DNA of 64,000 nt from Archegozetes longisetosus. Its lineage: Eukaryota > Arthropoda > Arachnida > Sarcoptiformes > Trhypochthoniidae. Under the pieces are notes generated by a model. The model did no database searches. It was given only the letters and a program-made list of their open reading frames with translations, and was not told the origin of the DNA. The translations under genes were made by a program, and so were the position numbers. The DNA lies in contig JAEMBT020000001.1 in assembly GCA_018873245.2 (NCBI GenBank), positions 4,206,001 through 4,270,000 on the forward strand, read 5' to 3'. Of the stretch, positions 33,531-46,300 are shown piece after piece; positions within the stretch are counted from its first letter, which is position 1; each line of letters opens with the position of its first letter.

Positions 33531-34197
33531 TCAGTTGTAGTGGTCGTATACAAGTTATTCTTTTTACAATCGACATTAATTTCAATGCCGAAATTATGCG
33601 TTCTTCTCGTAAAACCAGTGTTATTTTTCGATTCAAATATACCAATAACTGTTAGGTTTCCACTAAACTGGTCGCCTAAGAAATCGCATATATATTTTCC
33701 ATTACTACTAGTACCACGTTTCTCCCATACGAATTTAGAGGCAGTTTTCCATTCAGCGTACTATTAATTTAAATTAGTTATGGTTTCAAAAGCTTCAAAC
33801 TTTTCCAAAGGCTTGAAAACATTTAAAGGGCTAGGTTTTTGAATTACAAATTTACTTAAGAAACAATGCTAAACCATATAATGATTGTATTTAAGTTTAA
33901 CTTTAAATCCTACAGATTTTTAAAATAATTTTTTGCAACAAACCTTAACTTGAAGTTCACGAAAACATGTTGTATTATCAAGAATGTTAGTTTGATCACT
34001 AAGATCATATTCAAATGCATTTAGTCGAGATGATATAATAATTGGTTGTACAGTTGTTCCAGCTGTTGTATCCAGTGGATGTGACTCTGCCAACACTTCT
34101 GACGTACATTTTTACAATTTGGTTGAGTACTTCTCATACACGTATCAATCGTTGAAACATAGGTAAAAAGTAATGAAAATAATATTATGCGAAACAT
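33245..34197 (-). CDS. Secreted protein with mucin-like Ser/Thr/Ala repeat tail
   Basis: Two exons: 34197-33944 and 33760-33245, joined in phase 0 by gtttgt and ttaatag. The N-terminus (MFRIILFSLLFTYVSTIDTC) is a signal peptide. A globular part with several Cys follows (DNTTCFRELQVK across the intron, GKYICDFLGDQFSGNLTVIG, INVDCKKN), then a tail of over 80 residues made of AQAST and ARAST repeats, probably O-glycosylated. In exon 1 the frame changes at an A5 run near 34,110. One extra A would join NCKK to CTSEVLAESHPLDTT, so this is either an assembly error or a real frameshift. I do not recognise the globular domain. A TATATAA-like motif lies near 34,345. Confidence 0.6.
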
Positions 34198-34896
34198 TCT
34201 ATAATTAAACAAAGTAAATCTAAGTTAATTCGAAAACTTTAAAGTATCTTTATCAAAGATCGATTTTATTATTTTATAGTTGGATAGTAAAATTGCTGAT
34301 TTTATGTGAAACTCGTGATTGGCATTGAATCAAATCACAGCTTATATAAGTTAATCATTGAGTCATTGCTGAGTTTCTAAAGAATTTAAAGGTAATGTTT
34401 CTTAGATTATTGGGAATGCAAAACCAAAACTCACTATATATTATTAATAAATCCAGCTTTAGATAAAAGTTTATATTCTTCAAGCTTAGTTTTTCTACTT
34501 ATTTCATTTGAGGCAAATTTTGATAAATTTATTAATTTTATGAATACTTATGTTTGGAAAAACTCGGAATCCTCATCTGATGTTTTAGATTTTCTGAATT
34601 TAAAATCGTCATAACAAAAATCTTTCGAATTTCCATCAGTCGCTGCTCATTAATTCAAATGGGATTAGATCTTTGAATCCATTTCAAACATTATTTGAAT
34701 ACTTAGTAATTGGATAATGCATGCGAGCCTAAGCTTATGTAAATTCATTTGAAATATAGCATTCCCGAGAAATTCTTTTTGATCAATTGAGTTATCGATT
34801 CATATAATTTAGTCAACATTTTTTATTTAGATATTTATTGTTAAATATAGTGTACTACTAATTCCTGATACAATTTTAACGCCCATGAAAACTCAC

Positions 34897-34930
<34 letters not shown>

Positions 34931-36030
34931 GATAACATTTTTACACTTTTATCAAAACGATTAGGACATAAATGCTTGCGAACCAAAGTTCTTTTGTCAT
35001 GTAATAGTTGCGTGGCTTCTAATCGAGAGATATCAAATCAACAACAAACTTATGCAGTATAAGTCAAGAACATTCTATTATTTCTTAGAAATATAATCTT
35101 ATTTTACTTTTATTAAATCCGATCTTTCTTGACATATATAAAGTCTCAAAGTATTGAACTGATAAATAATAAAAATTGGTAACGAAATGCCAGAAGTTAG
35201 ACAGGAGCTAGATTGATCGATGTTTGTACTCACAACTATGCTTATCTTAATTAATATTTCAAACGTACCCATTCTATTATTTTATTATGTCGATTACAAA
35301 AATATTGTTTAAATTGAGAGTAATCTTGTAAGCTACAAATTCGCTAATTATCTCATCATAATAATGACTTTTAAGTGAATAATTGACATCATTTTGACGT
35401 TTTCTAAATAACTACAACAAGCATATCGTATACAATTGAGATAGCTCTTTTCAAGTTTACAAAATGAAAAAGATATTAAGCACAAAAATGGTCGAAATCA
35501 ATACGAAAAATAAATTTCTATCAGTTTTGTTTATCTCTAGTACTCATTGTTTATCTTTAATATTCATTGCTTATCTCCATTAATAGGTTAAATCAATTAC
35601 TAATATCGATAAAATCATTTTTAAAAATTAGTTTTTACGAATCTTCACTTCATTTTTATTGAGTCTGAATTTAGTTGTTTTGAACAAGTAGAGGGTTATC
35701 ATTCAATTTTTTCGCATTCATTTTCTCCAAAACCAAGTATTTTAATCAAATATATAATATTTTTCAAGATTATATTAACATTAAAAATGATAAACAGTTT
35801 TGAAGAATTCATAAATACCAGCGTTGAGGTAATGAACATAATTGTATGAAAAACGTTATTTTTACAATAAATAGCTTTCAACTGCTTAAATAGCTTAATT
35901 TCGACTCTTGAAGCAAAAGTTTCGTTAGAGTTTGGGTATACTTCTGCTTCACATAAACAGTTGCAACTCTTCTAATGGATTTTTAAGAATAAATTGTGTT
36001 TTATTATTTTATTTTATCAATTTTAAAAAG
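34198..36030. other. Intergenic with a CT microsatellite
   Basis: A (CT)n tract of about 28 bp lies at 34900-34927. Three TTATCT motifs (GATA-factor type) lie within 50 bp at 35,529-35,577. The 5' exon(s) of NCLX, including its start codon, must be in or before this stretch, but I could not identify them. Confidence 0.4.
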
Positions 36031-38961
36031 TGTAGAGATATCAGCCAAATAAATATAAGCGAATGGCAGTGCAAATACTCACAACAAGTAGAAGATTGCG
36101 ATAAAAGTGATGGATTTATTAATTATATTGAATTCACGTACTGTACAATTGAATCTCCCGTCAAAGCTGTCATAATCTTTGGATTTTGGATAACCCTTCT
36201 CTTCATTGCGTTAGGCACTACCGTGGATGACTTGTAATTAAAATAAATATTATCAAACTCAACATAAGTCTAACGAGTTTAAATGAGGCAAAATTACTCT
36301 TTATATGTAGTCTCTGTCCTGCTATGATTACGATATCAAAAGCATTACGACTTTCTCATAATGTGGCGGTAAATACAACGTGATACAATGGCTTTTTAAT
36401 GTTGTTCAAAAGTAATGTGTTTAATGGGGATCAACTAGTTTATGCAAAGCATTCTCTGAATAAGCGCACTTTCAACAATATAAATTAGCCTTTGGCTCAC
36501 TCACAATACTTATACTAACGTAAGATAAACTTCTAAATTGATTGAATAATTTTCTGCTGATTGATTCAAAGGGAGTAACGCTGTTAGCATTCGGAAATGG
36601 ATCTACTGATATATTCACCTCTATTTCTAGCATACGTGGTGCGAGCGCAGATTTGATGATTGGAGAACTCTTAGGTAAAACTTAAATATGAATAAATCGT
36701 TTAAAGTTGTCAAACTATTCGTTTACTAAAATAAGGTGCCGGTATATTCATTACAACAATAGTGGCTGGATTCATATTAATATTAAGTGATTTTAAGCTC
36801 ATGGAAAGACCGCTTATTCGAGATATTGGGTTTTATTTGGTCGGTTCGTTCATAGTATGGGTCATGTTCTATAAGGGATCATTTGAGTTACATCATTCTA
36901 TCGCTTTAATCGCTGTTTATCTCGCATATTTTCTGGTTGTTGTCGGTTCTGGTATTTGTTTCGCTAAATTTTATAAAAATAAAAACTCTGAGGAACAAAA
37001 TTCAGATAATCGTGTGTTTTTAGAAATATATTTATAAATCAATTGATTAATTGAATTTTAATCATTAGGTGAACACGAGGTAGTCTTTGAACAAACATAT
37101 TTCAGGCAAGCGTCGTGTTCAAAAAGGACTTCTTCGATTCCTGATGATGAAGGAGTTGTTTTAAGAAGTAATATTTTATGCACTATTCGAACGTTTCTTC
37201 GGTTGTGATATTTAAAAAAATAGTTTTGAATATTATTTTGGCTTTGTAATTAGGATTTGGTTCCCGTGATATGAAATCGAGACCACGTAACCGTACACTT
37301 TCATTAACAAGATATCCATATCATCATCACTTTGAAAACGCTATATTTTCAGTGGCTACACATGAACATAAAATTGGTGAAGAAATAGAGGCAACGAGAA
37401 GGAGTAACTAAAATCCAATGAAGCTTTAATTGACGTCTAACATTCAGAATGATTGCATTTATAAAACAGAACATACCATTTCGGATGATTCGTTCACGGA
37501 AAAAATTACTACGAAAACAGAATTTAACTCTGGATGGAATAAGTGGTCAACTGACACGAGAAAAAACTGGAAAGAATTTTTTATACACATAAATCCTATT
37601 GATGTGGATTCATTCAAAAAAGATCGTTGGTATTTGAAAATTTACTATATCTTGAGAGTATGTATAGTTTTAAACTTGTTATGTTGAAATATAATGCATT
37701 GGTTTTGATTATTTCTGAATCTATTCTTGTGAAAGGCACCCATTTATTTCGTTCTAACAATCACCATACCAGTTGTTGACGAAGAGAATGTTAAACATAA
37801 TTGGTGTAAAATATTAAATATTATGCATCTCATTATAAGCCCACAGTTTTTTCTTTTTATTACTAAAAGTAAGCCTTTTTCCCAAATGGTAAATCAATTC
37901 ATGCAAACTTGTATCAAACCTAAAAGGTTTATTTCAAATTCCTAAATATAGTGTCAAACGATGGAGATCTAAAGCACGAACTGATTATATTAGCAATCAG
38001 TCTTGTTCTAGCTTTCATTGTATTCTTTACTTCAAACTATGAAAAGCCGCCGATTTATCACATCGTTTTTGCTATAATTGGAGCTGTTATTGCTATTGCA
38101 TGGGTTTATGCACTTACTAGTGAAATCGTAGAAGTATTGGAAACTATTGGGTTGATATTCAATTTGAGTGACATTATTCTTGGTCTAACTGTGCTCTCGT
38201 GGGGAAACAGTTTAGGGGGTTTGTACTTATATCAACTTTTATATCCAGATTAGTTTCTGCTAAAATTTCTAAATTTACGATAAAATCTTACCCAATAGTT
38301 ATGCAAGTAAACATACAAACTAACGATTCGTTTTCTAATAGATTTGATAACCGACATCAATATGGCCCGACACGGATACCCTCGAATGGGAATCTCTGCA
38401 TGTTTTGGTGGACCGTTTTTCAGTGAGAACTTTTTATAAACTTCAACTTTTCCATTTACCAATATGTTTAACTTAAATGATGAAAGTCTTTCCTTGACCA
38501 GCAAATAAAGATATATCTTAAATTTATTTTGTTTGAGGTTTGATTTAATTGACAGAAAATTTCTGATATGGTTTGATTTATTTTGGTAATGAATAGTTTC
38601 AAAATTTAATCTTATTTTCATTAATAGACTTACTTCTTGGCATTGGTATTCCATATACTGTATTACTAACAACTGAAGAATCTGTAGACGTGAGTAAACG
38701 AAAACCTTTTTTGAATTGCAACTTCTTATTGTATTTCGTCCATTATAAAGCATGAAATTGAAATATTACTTTCATCCACAGTTGAAATATTCAAATATGA
38801 TATCCTTAATGTACGCAACAATTTCAGTGAGTTTGGGCTCAACTTTAGTTATTTTAATTTTAAGTCGATTTAAATCAACCAAAATCCATGGAATCTTTTT
38901 GATTGCATTATACGTTGGATTCACGACAATAGCTATTCTTCTAGAACTATCAATAATTTAA
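36031..38961 (+). CDS. SLC8B1: Mitochondrial Na+/Ca2+(Li+) exchanger NCLX (first exon not found)
   Basis: Twelve exons with consistent phases: about 36031-36233, 36311-36368, 36572-36674, 36736-37011, 37069-37167, 37254-37403, 37470-37657, 37736-37868, 37952-38218, 38342-38422, 38628-38689 and 38782-38961. They encode about 599 residues (human NCLX has 584). The family order is clear: CRDISQ...CKYSQQVEDCDKSDGF with YC, then LCPAMITISKALRLSHNVAG and the alpha-1 repeat VTLLAFGNGSTDIF, MERPLIRDIGFYLV, a long hydrophilic loop, TIPVVDEENVKHNW, and the alpha-2 repeat LGLTVLSWGNSLGDLITD followed by ARHGYPRMGISACFGGPFF. NCLX exports Ca2+ from the mitochondrial matrix in exchange for Na+. The frame is open upstream of exon 1 to about 35,932 but has no ATG, so the start lies farther 5'. 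No damage is seen. Confidence 0.93.
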
Positions 38962-39076
38962 TAATTTCGAATAGGTTTTAATCAATTTTTAAAAAACCTT
39001 AATTTGCGCAAATTAAGACATTTCAAAATAAAAGAATTTTCTTATAAAACTGAAATAATCTCAGTGACTTATTATT

Positions 39077-39922
39077 GGCTAGACTTCGAAATGGCTAATT
39101 TCATAATGCCTAATTTCATAATGGCTAATTTCAGAATGGCTAATCCCTTTTTTTAACCCCCTAGTAACTGATTGCCTGAATGATTATCCCATTTTTCAAA
39201 ATTAGAATAACCTAGAAAAATCTTTTGAATTAGTAATATTGAAAATTTAAGCTAACAACGTGTTCAGCGTTTTTAAATCCACTTTTCAAAGAGAGATCTA
39301 AATGAAATTTCACAAATACCAAAGCATTCTCTTAGGACTAATATACGATTTTTATTTTAAACCTTACATTTGAGCATCAAAACCTATATGTTAAGACATA
39401 TATACACATAAGTTTTGATTTCAGCTAATTACTGAACTTTTAACTAATTTTCATCCATATCGAATCGCACTGAAGTTAAGCTAAAAGTTTGGTAAACATG
39501 AATAGTTGAGTCAGTTTATAAACTGTTAATAATCTAAATAGCCTTCAATTTAAAGTGGTGTTCAATACTGCCAGTTTCTTCAAGTTTCCTCAGATTAAGC
39601 AGTTAGCTAGTTATTATATTTGTAATTTTAACTAAATGAGATTAATTTTAACTTTAAAACAATGAAATTATAATTTCGTTTACTATTCTATGTGCTCTTT
39701 TATGCGCTATATTATAATTAGTAGCAGTAGCAGTATAATAGTATACAATACGATTACCAGCTAAACTTACTGAACTATTACTCTAATCTATTAAACTTAG
39801 TATATTTATTCTGATTAAAAAGGGCAAAATCTGCAAATAGAGACAGAAAACAGGGTTTAGCCAATATGAAATTAGCCATTTAGAAATTAGCCATTCTGAA
39901 ATTAGCCATTTCGAAGTTTTCC
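39077..39922. mobile_element. 846-bp MULE-like MITE with tandem repeats in its arms
   Basis: Inverted ends GGCTAGACTTCGAAATGGC and (reverse complement of the right end) GGAAAACTTCGAAATGGC are flanked by an exact 9-bp duplication, CTTATTATT (39068-39076 and 39923-39931). Each arm holds about three tandem copies of AATGGCTAATTTCA. A 9-bp target fits Mutator-like elements. No transposase is visible between the arms. Confidence 0.8.
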
Positions 39923-40752
39923 CTTATTATTTAATCTAATAACCTCTTTTAAAAAAGCAAGCTGTGAAAGACGCCACAATTTGTTTGTTTCCAATTCTGA
40001 TTTTATGCATAGCATGCACTGAAAATAGTGAGACTCACTTTCCTACAGAGTACTCTCAATACATCTCTTAGAATATAAAAATATGCGAAAATATACAGTA
40101 AGAATAGTCATATTTGAAATAAAAAGTTACACAAAAATACTTTTACTTCAGAGATTACCAAAATTACAAAAAAATTAAGTGAATTCATCCATAAAATAAT
40201 TTTTCATTAATTTGGCCTCACTTCGTCACTAGCTGCAACGATCCAAGTACTCAGTTTGAATAATAAATCATTAGTTCAGATACTGAGATTTGAAGTGACA
40301 GGTTGAAACCATTCCTTATAGCCTCATACATATTTGGAAAAATGTCTCAAGTTGTCTCTATCAAACATGACTTTATGGCTTGTCAGCCATGCCTTACCCA
40401 CAACTGAGTATACAAAAAGGTTCTACGACATAATGTCGCCGATCAAACGTAGTGTTACAAAAATATCGCCTGATATATCGCGCAACAAAACCGCCTGCAA
40501 CAAATGTCAAATTATTCACTTTCAACAGCTGTTTATAACCATCACTTATAAACTGTAAATGTTTTACTAGAATAAAATAATCAACATATATGATGAAAAA
40601 ATATGTTAATTAATATACTGCGCGCCCCTCAAGTATCTGAGTCTACAAGATGTAAAAAAATGGGCGGACAGAGGATCCATCGTAAGACAAAACCTCCTCT
40701 TCTAGGGCTATTGGTGAAGCGCCGATATTGCGAGCTATAAGTCGCTTCTAAG

Positions 40753-40850
40753 TAGTGATGTAAAATTTTTAGAAATTTTCTTTTTGATGAGAAACTTTCT
40801 AGAAAGTTTCTCGAGATAATTTCTCCGGAAATTTTCTTTTTACAACACTA
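40753..40850. mobile_element. 98-bp hAT-type palindromic micro-element
   Basis: Starts TAGTGATGTAAAA and ends TTTTTACAACACTA. Both sides carry the exact octamer CTTCTAAG (40745-40752 and 40851-40858). A perfect 24-bp palindrome occupies 40789-40812 around CTTTCTAGAAAG. The size of the target duplication and the TAGTG ends fit the hAT group. Confidence 0.85.
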
Positions 40851-40858
40851 CTTCTAAG

Positions 40859-43318
40859 ACAAAACAACGGCATGACGTCTCCATAAATTGTCTGAAGAAT
40901 TTTATAAAACTAAGTTAATCATGCTGGTAAAGAAATTTTAAAATGAAATCAAATCTTTTGAGAAAGCATGAATGCATTTGAAAAGTACTCATTGAGAGAA
41001 AACTAAATTGTATGTCGCCCTTTACCTACTTCTAACGGTGTCTAATTTGATGGATTTTTTGTGTAGTTAGTATTTTTACGGAAATTCTCAATATTTTATC
41101 CTGCGATCTCAATTCAGCGATATTTTGCTGGGTGAAACTTTTGTAACACGACAGTTTGCCGATGATATGTCGCGCAATTTCTCTCTGCGATATTATGACG
41201 GGATACCCACAAAAAGCGACTTGCAAATAAAGCTTTTATGTTAGTTTAATCTTTGTCTCATACGAATACCCAATACATTTGAATACACGGTTACCGACAG
41301 GTGAACGCTCATAAGCAACAAATTATAATGGATATGATAACTAGAGACATGAGTTTTGAAGATGAAATAAGGATAAAATGAGTTCTCGCTTAAAAATGTT
41401 TTTCGTAAGTTTAGGTTAGGTTTGCTTCTATCTCTATTAAGTAACCCTAATTTAGCAGAAATACGAGCGTAATTTGCAACAACAGATGCCTGATCGCAGA
41501 GTGAAACCATTTCCAGAAAACTATCAATTAAAATATTATAATAAAAATGATGGAATTTAAGTCATTTATAAATTTCTGACTCAGTTTCCAAAATGCTATT
41601 CGTAGCCTTGTTGATGATCAAGATATGATTATTGAGCGCAAATAAATAGTTTCTATAATAATCACTATTACAAGAGCAGGTGCAAATACATTTCCTTTTA
41701 TTTATGACATCATTTCGTTGATTTCAAGCAAAATATTTCATATCGAAGCGTCAATAATAAAGAACAACTTTGATGACATTTTATCGGGATTTTCGCTGAT
41801 TAAGCCCTGATTCATCAACTATTGTTTCTTTAATGAGCTTACTTGGAGGTATTCAAAGTTTTAAGTTTTGTAAAATTAATTTATGCTGAAAATCAAACCC
41901 ACTAATTTTAGGCCATCAAACAATAATAAGTAGTTTCAGATTAACGAAAATATCTGATTGTCCTAAACAAGGAGATTGCAGTAAATGGAGTTTTTAAATT
42001 AGAACTAATGGTAGTTTACAGCTTGATGTCTATGTGAAAGATCTCTCTGCCTAAAAATTGCTTTAGAATGTATCTGTTGATCATATGTACAAAAATTATA
42101 TGAAAATTTTATTTGAATCCGACCCTTTCATAATGCTTCTAATGAGAATTCAACGGAAACCATTGTGTCTACCAATAATAGTACGAGCCGCTAAATTGTG
42201 GACATTTAGTTAGATGTTAGCTTGATCGACCAAAACTAACGTCAATAGAGTGCTAAAAATGCTATCTTTAGTGTCATTAAAATTGATTACAACACTATAT
42301 AGCAATGACCCGACAGTAAGTATTCATTAAAATCATTACAATCATTACAAGTATTAATATTACGAGTCTTACACGTTGACAATTATTATAATGCTCATCT
42401 TGTTATGAGAAGCATGACTTATCAACTTAGAGGAAAAGTAATTGTAATTGACGTAAGTTTTCAATTATACACGTATTTATAGTAATAGAGACGTATGTTT
42501 GATAATCTTAAGTTTTCCTAAAGGGTGCAAATGTTACCAGAGGATGTTTTACTGCAAACACGTCAAAGTTACAGAAAATGGATGTGAAAACAAAACACAT
42601 TAGCACTATTGATCCTAATGACGAGCTCTTTCTCAAACTACCCAATATATCTAATCCTATACAAAGATATTGACTTGGATTATATTTACTTTTTATAAAA
42701 ATATTACTAATATTTGTTCAACTTTGCTTATTGTCGGTTTACTTTTATCTATTATTTTCTTAGAAATAAAACTTGACATAAACTGTGAATAACAAATACT
42801 GTTCTAAATAAGTAATAGTTATAAGAAAAATATTGGCAATTCAATCACAGTAATTGTTAAAAATTGGCTACGAGTCGTATTCACAAATAAAACTTTGTTT
42901 AGGACCATTTAAACGGATATATGGAAACTTTTGAGCTGAAGAGACAAACTATATATACTAATCAAAAACTCATTATTAGTAACACTTTTAAGTTTTTGAG
43001 TGAAAAAAGAAGAATTGTATGCTTGCAAAAAGTAGACAAATTAAAAAGACATAAAAAAATCACTTTGAAAAGAGAAATCTTTAATATAGTGCCGAAACTT
43101 ATAAACACTTCTAATCACTAGAGCAAAAATGCCTAGAGCAAAATTTGCCACACAATTGTTAATCGTATTATTCATGGTAATGTTATTTAGTCATGGTATT
43201 GTTATATAGTCGAGTCGGCATAAAATAAGCGCCGCTAATCAATAGTAATTTACAAAATAGCAAACAGACAACAGAAACAACAACAAGCTGAAATTGAAAG
43301 TCGAGTCTTCTATGAGTT

Positions 43319-43320
<2 letters not shown>
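40859..43320. other. Intergenic, nothing firmly recognised
   Basis: No exon could be supported. A weak inverted resemblance between 40,420-40,490 and 41,120-41,185 (GTGTTACAAAA cores) may be old MITE ends surrounding the hAT micro-element. The rest is AT-rich and featureless to the eye. Confidence 0.4.

Positions 43321-43390
<70 letters not shown>
43321..43390. repeat. (GA)n microsatellite, about 35 units
   Basis: An uninterrupted AG run of 70 bp, about 930 bp upstream of the proposed spaetzle start exon. GAGA-type tracts often lie near arthropod promoters; a regulatory role is inference. Confidence 0.9.
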
Positions 43391-43393
<3 letters not shown>

Positions 43394-44323
43394 AGAGAAA
43401 AGAAAGCGAAATATCAAGTTATCGAAAGTTATCTAAATATATAAGAGATAGTAATTCTTTTTATACTTGAACAAAATGTTCGTTCTATTGCTATCTTTTT
43501 TATATTTTGAACTTTTATCAGAAGGTGTGTGAATGTCATCAATGGTTGTGAGGGTGGATCCAAAAGGCTCATCATCGCAAGTGATCTGATCGCAAGTTTA
43601 ATTTTTCTTCTTGTTCAACTTGAGTGCAAGATTTAAAAAAGAAATTCCCTTCAAATTGTGGTACCGTTTGTTACCCCTAAAGCAGAAACCCCTCCCCCTG
43701 AAGCCAGGAATAATGAGACCCCCATATTGCACAGTCGTGAGAACAGCCCGAGGCTAAATTGGTTCGGATGTGTATTTCGTTTTAAATTCCAGCAAACATT
43801 TTCTCCACCTTTAACCTTAGGGCTGATTTAATGCAATCGCACCACTTATGTGCTACACCACTATATATCTCACCCCCACATATATACACACACATATACA
43901 ACTATCATATTCAATGACTTTAATGCTAATATAGCTCAAAACTCATGTTCATAGTCAGAAGCAGTACCTCTCTCTCTCTCTCTCAATCCTCCACTTCTTC
44001 TTTCCATCGCATCGCACCATCTCTTCTACCGATCCAATCGTTTTGCTGTCAACTTTTCGCTAATTTTTTTATTTCATGTGATGTGATATGAGTTTATAAA
44101 TAATTTATGGATTAAGTCTTTTTTCAGTGATATCTCAAGATATTAAATCAAAGTTTTTAGTTAATTAAGTTTTTATTCTCCATTTAACTGAAGGAATTGT
44201 ATTAAAGATCTCTGAAATTTCAGTCACTTTATTAAAGCATTACTAAATTGAATCTAATTAATTAATTAATTAAATGTTGGACAATAATTAATCTTAAATG
44301 TTGGATCTATTGGTGGCAACGGA

Positions 44324-46264
44324 ATGCATTTACAGGTAAATTAATATAGTTTTCACAAACTTAAGACCTATAATTCAATTATGGAATCGCTTTCACTTTT
44401 TATAAAGCTTTTTTCATAGTTCAGTTGCTTTAAGCCCAACTCGTTAGAGATATCTGACAAATTGAAAAATAATATGTTATTACTTTTTGAAGCTTTTATT
44501 AAGTGTTTTATAATGAGTAGCAAATAGTTTCTCATCAATTTTACGCCTGGGCGAACCACTAATGAAAAAATAGCGAACTCGTATTCACTGTTTCAAATCG
44601 AGAGCACGTGTGATTCAATGATGCGGAACGCACTTTCAGTTGCAAAACTCTCCAAAATCAGTTGTTAGAAAAAATTAATTGATTAAAAACTTCAGTCAAG
44701 TTTTTTAACGATGTTCTTGAACTAATTTCTTACTTATATTAGATTAATCTCTGCAAAAGTTTACATAAAAAAGTAAATTAACTTTGGGCTTAATCGTATA
44801 GGTTTTAATGTGACTCTCCTCTTCATTCCAAAAAGTTCTAATATACTGAAGCTTAAAATTGTTTTGGCCTCGGGTGGTCGGCGACATGCGACAAATGCGT
44901 GCCCGACACGATTCCCACCTTTGAGAAGTCTTTGAGCATTACTTTTTATCTCAATCTCGTATCTTCGCTTTCAATTATCCCGATTTACATTATCAAAAGT
45001 AATAGTTTCGCTCCTTTTTTTATTGCAAAATTTTATTATTGATAGCGATTAATCAAATTCTTTGGCAAGTTTTTTCCCTCTTCTCAAAATTCAACTTTTT
45101 TTAAGTACCATTTCGTTAGACTCACAAATAAATTAATTAAATAAATCTTCTCTACCCTCACTTTAAGAGATTTTGACAATTTATTAAGTGATGTTTTTAT
45201 TGGTTTCAGTATATGTTAAAGTATATTAATTATCATTTATTTGATTTGAAAACATTTTTTAGCTAAATTCTACTATAAATCATAAAAATGCTCAGCTTTT
45301 CGTAATGCTCTTTCTTTGAAGTATGCCCTTTAATAAAGCGGCTTAAAGAGTTAAGTATTTGTTCAATTTGTTACAGTAGTACAAGAGATGAATATGAAAT
45401 ACAAATTTTCACAATATATTTGGAGAATTTCTTACTAATTCTATGAAAAGTGATATTTTAGAAAATTTATTCATTACACGTTTAGAACAAGATACTCAAA
45501 ATTACATTTATCTCTTTACTTGTATTTATCAGATACTTTTGATAATATAGCTAAGCGAATAATTTCATACTCTCATATTACATACATATTTATATAAGCA
45601 TTGGCTTTAAATTTTATGGAATAAGATCACTTTAAGTAATTCATTTTATCTTTCAGTTAATGGTATGTGTAACTTGAAACTTGTCGGTCTCTCTTCTATA
45701 ACTTTTATTTAAAGTTTGTGTTCAAATTTTTGATTCAACTCTCACAAAGATTTGCCTTAATTTGCAGCAAAAACTGAATAGAAGCTATAAGATACGAGAT
45801 TAACAGAACATTTTCTTACTGTTCCCTAAACGATAATTGATTCATATATTTTTCACACATATATCACTCAATTTATTTGAAGCTTATTATAATTTCATTC
45901 TTCATTCTAAGCTCTAGAGGTTCACTATTAATAATTATCGGCTATAAGACAGAGCTAAGAGCGCTGTAGAGGTACGAAAACGCTATACTAGTACTGAAAA
46001 ACTAATTGCATATTATGTTGAAGGAGTGAGAAAATATAATAAGACAGTAAATTCCCACTAACTCTAGTTGGCATGCATTGAACTTATAATTTTTGTTATC
46101 CTGAAAATTCACTTTACTATGCAATGCATAAAATGTTATCTTTGATCTGGTTTTGTTTCGCTTCTCTTTTTCTTCTCAATAACTAAGCGTTACAACGCAA
46201 ACATGCCAATAGAAAAAAGGTAATACTAGTGCAGTACCTGATTTTGAGACCCCCTTTTCTCCTA

Positions 46265-46300
<36 letters not shown>

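Noticed and set aside
33058..33540. Long plus-strand Leu/Arg-rich frame and a minus-strand Gln/Leu/Pro-rich frame
   Set aside because: Both are by-products of the 15-bp repeat. Only the Ser/Thr/Ala minus frame joins a coding exon with a signal peptide upstream.
40420..41190. Inverted resemblance around GTGTTACAAAA on both sides of the hAT micro-element
   Set aside because: Too divergent by eye to define ends or a target duplication.
42921..43121. 66-codon Lys/Ile-rich plus-strand frame
   Set aside because: Composition is what random AT-rich DNA gives; no supporting context.
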